The position numbers and the translations under genes were made by a program. A stretch of 64,000 nt of DNA, taken from the NCBI RefSeq assembly GCF_025960875.1, contig NZ_JAODLR010000006.1, positions 124,001 to 188,000 of the forward strand, in the 5' to 3' direction. The notes under the pieces are model-generated. The model had not been told where the DNA came from and did no database searches. It saw nothing but the letters and a program-made list of their open reading frames with translations. Every line of letters starts with the position of its first letter. The first letter of the stretch is position 1. The DNA is from Crystallibacter permensis. Its GTDB lineage: Bacteria > Actinomycetota > Actinomycetes > Actinomycetales > Micrococcaceae. Of this stretch, positions 61,325-64,000 are shown piece by piece.

Positions 61325-62461
61325 TCAGGAAACCTGTGCCGGATCCCAGCTGAGTGAACGTGCCGAATCGATGGTGGCCTGTCCCAGCACGCGGGTGCCC
61401 TGGTACAGCACCATGGTCTGCCCCGGCGCCACGCCGCGCATCGGCTCCACCAGTGTGACCACCAGTTCGGGCCGGCCGTCGTCGGCGGGCTGCACCTGTG
61501 CGCGGGCCGCAACCGGATCGCCATGGGCGCGGACCTGGACCATGCAGTCGAAATCGGTCCGGGACGCGACCTCGGCGATGGGCACGCCGGCCCAGGAAAC
61601 CTTGATGCCGCGCATCTGGTCCACAGCCAGCAGCGCCTCCGGGCCAACCACAACCTTGTTTTCCTTGGGCCGGATCTCCAGCACAAAGCGGGGCTTGCCG
61701 TCCGCTGCCGGGCGGCCCAGCTTCAGGCCGCGGCGCTGGCCCACGGTGAAGGCGTTGGCGCCGTCGTGCTCCCCGACCACTTCGCCGGTCTGGTCCACGA
61801 TCTGCCCGGTTTCCATCTCGATCTTCTCGGCCAGCCAGCCGCGGGTATCGCCGTCGGAAATAAAGCAGATGTCGTGGCTGTCCGGCTTGTTGGCCACGGA
61901 GAGCCCGCGCCGCTCGGCCTCTGCCCGGACCTCGGCCTTGGACGGGGTCTCGGCCAGCGGGAACATGGAATGCTTGAGCTGCTCGTGGGTGAGTACGCCG
62001 AGCACGTAGGACTGGTCCTTGGCCCAGTCGGCGGCACGGTGCAGCTCCCGGTTGCCGTCCGCGTCCTCGATCACCTTGGCGTAGTGGCCCGTGCATACGG
62101 CGTCGAATCCCAGCGCGAGCGCCTTCTCCAGCAGCGCGGCAAACTTGATCCGCTCGTTGCAGCGCATGCAGGGGTTCGGGGTGCGCCCGGCGGCATACTC
62201 GGCGATGAAGTCATCCACCACGTCTTCCTTGAACCGCTCCGAGAAGTCCCAGACGTAGTACGGAATACCCAGGATGTCGCAGGCCCGCCAGGCGTCGCGG
62301 GAGTCCTCGATGGTGCAGCAGCCGCGGCTGCCGGTGCGCAGCGTGCCCGGCATGCGGGACAGCGCCAGGTGGACGCCGACCACATCGTGTCCGGCCTCCA
62401 CCGCGCGCGCTGCTGCCACGGCGGAGTCGACTCCGCCGCTCATCGCTGCCAATACCTTCAT
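61325..62461 (-). CDS. mnmA: tRNA-specific 2-thiouridylase MnmA
   Basis: MnmA puts sulfur on U34 of tRNAs for Glu, Gln and Lys. The 378-residue protein has the PP-loop SGGVDS (8-13), the catalytic cysteines Cys98 in NPCMRCN and Cys199 in [11 protein letters not shown], and the end domain typical of the family. It is next to the cysteine desulfurase gene, which would supply the sulfur. Upstream is a 75-bp gap to the desulfurase stop. Confidence 0.97.
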   Translation of the reverse strand: MKVLAAMSGGVDSAVAAARAVEAGHDVVGVHLALSRMPGTLRTGSRGCCTIEDSRDAWRACDILGIPYYVWDFSERFKEDVVDDFIAEYAAGRTPNPCMRCNERIKFAALLEKALALGFDAVCTGHYAKVIEDADGNRELHRAADWAKDQSYVLGVLTHEQLKHSMFPLAETPSKAEVRAEAERRGLSVANKPDSHDICFISDGDTRGWLAEKIEMETGQIVDQTGEVVGEHDGANAFTVGQRRGLKLGRPAADGKPRFVLEIRPKENKVVVGPEALLAVDQMRGIKVSWAGVPIAEVASRTDFDCMVQVRAHGDPVAARAQVQPADDGRPELVVTLVEPMRGVAPGQTMVLYQGTRVLGQATIDSARSLSWDPAQVS

Positions 62462-62536
62462 GAAAAATCCTTATGTGTTGTGTTCAATTTCAGTTGCCCA
62501 GGCCCCGGCGGGTTCGAAGGCGCCCCGGCGGCGTTG

Positions 62537-63763
62537 CTATTGCCAGCGCTCGGTGCCGGCCGTGACAATGCTTGACATGTGCCCGGCCATGCCGGCTTTC
62601 CTGGCCCGTGCGTAGGCGTCCGGCAGCACCTTCAACAATGCATCAACGTCTTCGGCGGTCGATGTATGCCCGAGGCTGAACCGCTGTGCGCCGCGCGCTT
62701 CGTCTTCGCCGAGCCCCATGGCCAGCAGCACGTGCGAGGGCCGGGGCACGCCGGCGGTGCAGGCGGAGCCGGTCGAGGACTCAACCCCGGCCAGGTCCAG
62801 CAGGAACAGCAGGGAGTCGCCTTCGCAGCCGGGGAAGGTGAAATGCGCATTGCCCGGCAGCCGTTTTCCCGCCAGCTGAGGATCCGGCGTGCCGCGCAGC
62901 ACCGCCTCGGGAACCGCACTTACGACGCCGGCAATCAGCTGCTCGCGCAGCCTCGCCAAACGTTCGCTTTCCTCGGCGAGATTCCCGACGGCGGCCTCCG
63001 CCGCCGCGGAAAAGGCAGCGATGGCGGGGGTGTCCAAGGTGCCGGAGCGGATGTCCCGTTCCTGCCCGCCGCCGTGCTGGACCGGCGTCAGCTTGACGCT
63101 GCGCCCGACCAGCAGTGCGCCAACACCCACCGGTCCGCCGATCTTGTGTCCACTGATGGCCATCGTGTCCAGCCCGGACTCTTTGAACGACACCGGCAGG
63201 GAGCCAAACGCCTGGACGGCGTCGGAATGGACCGGGACCCCGTGGGCGTGTGCCGCCGCGACAATCCCGGCGATGGGCTGGACCGAGCCCACCTCGTTGT
63301 TGGCCCACATGACCGCAACCAGCGCCACGGAGGAGGCATCGGCGTCGAGCTCAGCCTGCAGGGCCGGAAGCGAAACGACACCGAATTCGTCGACGGGCAG
63401 CCAGACGATTTCCGCGCCCTCATGCGCGGCCAGCCATTCAACGGTGTCCAGCACGGCGGGGTGCTCCACCGGAGAGCAAATGATCTTCCGGCGGCTGGGA
63501 TCAGCGTCGTGCCGGGCCCAGTAGAGCCCCTTGACGGCGAGGTTGTCCGCTTCGGTGCCGCCGGAGGTGAAGATGATCTCGCTCGGGTGCGCGCCGGCGG
63601 CCGCGGCCAGGGATTCGCGCGCATCTTCGACCACCCTGCGGGCACGGCGGCCGGAGCCGTGCAGCGAGGAAGGATTGCCGCTGCGGCTGAGTTCAGTGGT
63701 GAGTGCGGCCAGGGCCTGCGCCGAAATGGGCGTGGTCGCCGCGTGGTCTAGGTACACGGGCAC
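62537..63763 (-). CDS. iscS: Cysteine desulfurase (IscS/NifS type)
   Basis: A PLP enzyme of 408 residues that takes sulfur from cysteine. It starts with GTG 63763 and reads VYLDHAATTPIS, with the PLP-binding Lys207 in AISGHKIGGPVG and the catalytic Cys335 in TGSACTAGVP on the mobile loop. VHSDAVQAFG is the PLP-ring region. It lies just upstream of mnmA on the same strand, so it probably feeds tRNA thiolation and possibly Fe-S assembly. A second in-frame GTG at 63757 could also start. Confidence 0.95.
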   Translation of the reverse strand: MPVYLDHAATTPISAQALAALTTELSRSGNPSSLHGSGRRARRVVEDARESLAAAAGAHPSEIIFTSGGTEADNLAVKGLYWARHDADPSRRKIICSPVEHPAVLDTVEWLAAHEGAEIVWLPVDEFGVVSLPALQAELDADASSVALVAVMWANNEVGSVQPIAGIVAAAHAHGVPVHSDAVQAFGSLPVSFKESGLDTMAISGHKIGGPVGVGALLVGRSVKLTPVQHGGGQERDIRSGTLDTPAIAAFSAAAEAAVGNLAEESERLARLREQLIAGVVSAVPEAVLRGTPDPQLAGKRLPGNAHFTFPGCEGDSLLFLLDLAGVESSTGSACTAGVPRPSHVLLAMGLGEDEARGAQRFSLGHTSTAEDVDALLKVLPDAYARARKAGMAGHMSSIVTAGTERWQ

Positions 63764-63810
63764 ACCAGAATTCTACCGGTCGCACGAAGAGTTCACGAAA
63801 ATCACCTCCA

Positions 63811-63839
63811 TTGACTTCCATCAACGCCCTTTCTAAAGT
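63811..63839 (+). promoter_or_regulatory. Sigma-70-type promoter for the right-edge oxidoreductase
   Basis: TTGACT (63811-63816), a 17-bp spacer and TAAAGT (63834-63839) form a good primary-sigma promoter. The ATG at 63912 lies 73 bp beyond. It is the clearest promoter in the window. Confidence 0.6.
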
Positions 63840-63911
63840 CATAAATACCCGTTTTAGAGCAATTGCAATCCGGAACCAGCACCGCACACCACGCAGTCAA
63901 GGAGCGCCATC

Positions 63912-64000
63912 ATGGGGACCACATCAATCGTTATTGCGGGTGCGGGCCTGGCCGGCGCCACCGCCGCCGAGACCCTGCGCAGTGAAGGCTTCACCGGCGA
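63912..64000 (+). CDS. FAD-dependent oxidoreductase, N-terminus only (right edge)
   Basis: ATG 63912, with AAGGAG upstream, opens a frame cut after 29 codons. SIVIAGAGLAGATAAETLR is the GxGxxG FAD-binding fold of pyridine-nucleotide-disulfide oxidoreductases; the exact form is most like ferredoxin reductases of the rhodocoxin/putidaredoxin type. A promoter lies upstream. Too little is visible for a specific substrate. Confidence 0.75.
   Translation, partial: MGTTSIVIAGAGLAGATAAETLRSEGFTG

Noticed and set aside
61308-62096. Upstream extension of the CPBP frame
   Set aside because: It overlaps mnmA in another frame on the same strand, with low-complexity composition; mnmA is certain there.

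Overview
The window is high-GC DNA from an actinobacterium of the Micrococcaceae type, most like Arthrobacter and relatives. This rests on gene content and order, not on a database search. The markers are mtrA-mtrB-lpqB-comF-hpf-(ycaQ)-secA, whiB1 next to pdtaS, a large NAD-dependent glutamate dehydrogenase, ftsE-ftsX near smpB-ssrA, and a mycobacterial-type tmRNA tag.

Layout. 1-1220: a tyrosine integrase, cut by the left edge, lies immediately downstream of the tmRNA gene ssrA, the classic sign of an element integrated in ssrA. 1221-7034: a decayed ligase gene, smpB, a secreted M23 peptidoglycan hydrolase, ftsX, ftsE, a decayed hydrolase and prfB. 7117-11824: a Tad/Flp-type pilus operon (tadA, tadB, tadC, pilin-like, two TadE-like, one TadG-like). 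11984-26052: a surface glycan cluster with a PglK-like ABC flippase, seven glycosyltransferases, a DUF2304 membrane protein and four enzymes that together could make a UDP-2,3-diacetamido-uronic acid. 26243-30175: a 1310-residue FHA-FtsK/SpoIIIE ATPase of the EssC type, with no WXG100 partner in view.

30188-37496: a membrane protein, whiB1 with a CRP-like site upstream, pdtaS and the glutamate dehydrogenase. 37574-42171: TadZ/CpaE-like and SAF/CpaB-like genes, which look like the missing part of the Tad system 26 kb away, then a small HTH protein, a conserved hypothetical, a LysM protein and an Rv3235-like protein. 42190-52277: the secA, ycaQ, hpf, comF, lpqB, mtrB, mtrA block on the minus strand, joining secretion, ribosome hibernation and envelope signalling. 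52520-58828: a plus-strand operon with a membrane protein bearing a collagen-like tail, DUF4129, DUF4350, MoxR, DUF58 and DUF4166-like genes.

58891-63763: a cysteine-free MetE-like protein, chorismate mutase, a CPBP membrane protein, mnmA and a cysteine desulfurase that probably feeds sulfur to MnmA. 63912-64000 is the start of a flavoprotein oxidoreductase cut by the right edge. Most of the window is core genome. The accessory or decayed parts are the left-edge element, the two gene relics, the Tad loci, the glycan cluster and the orphan FHA-FtsK gene. I saw no tRNA or rRNA genes, insertion sequences or CRISPR arrays.
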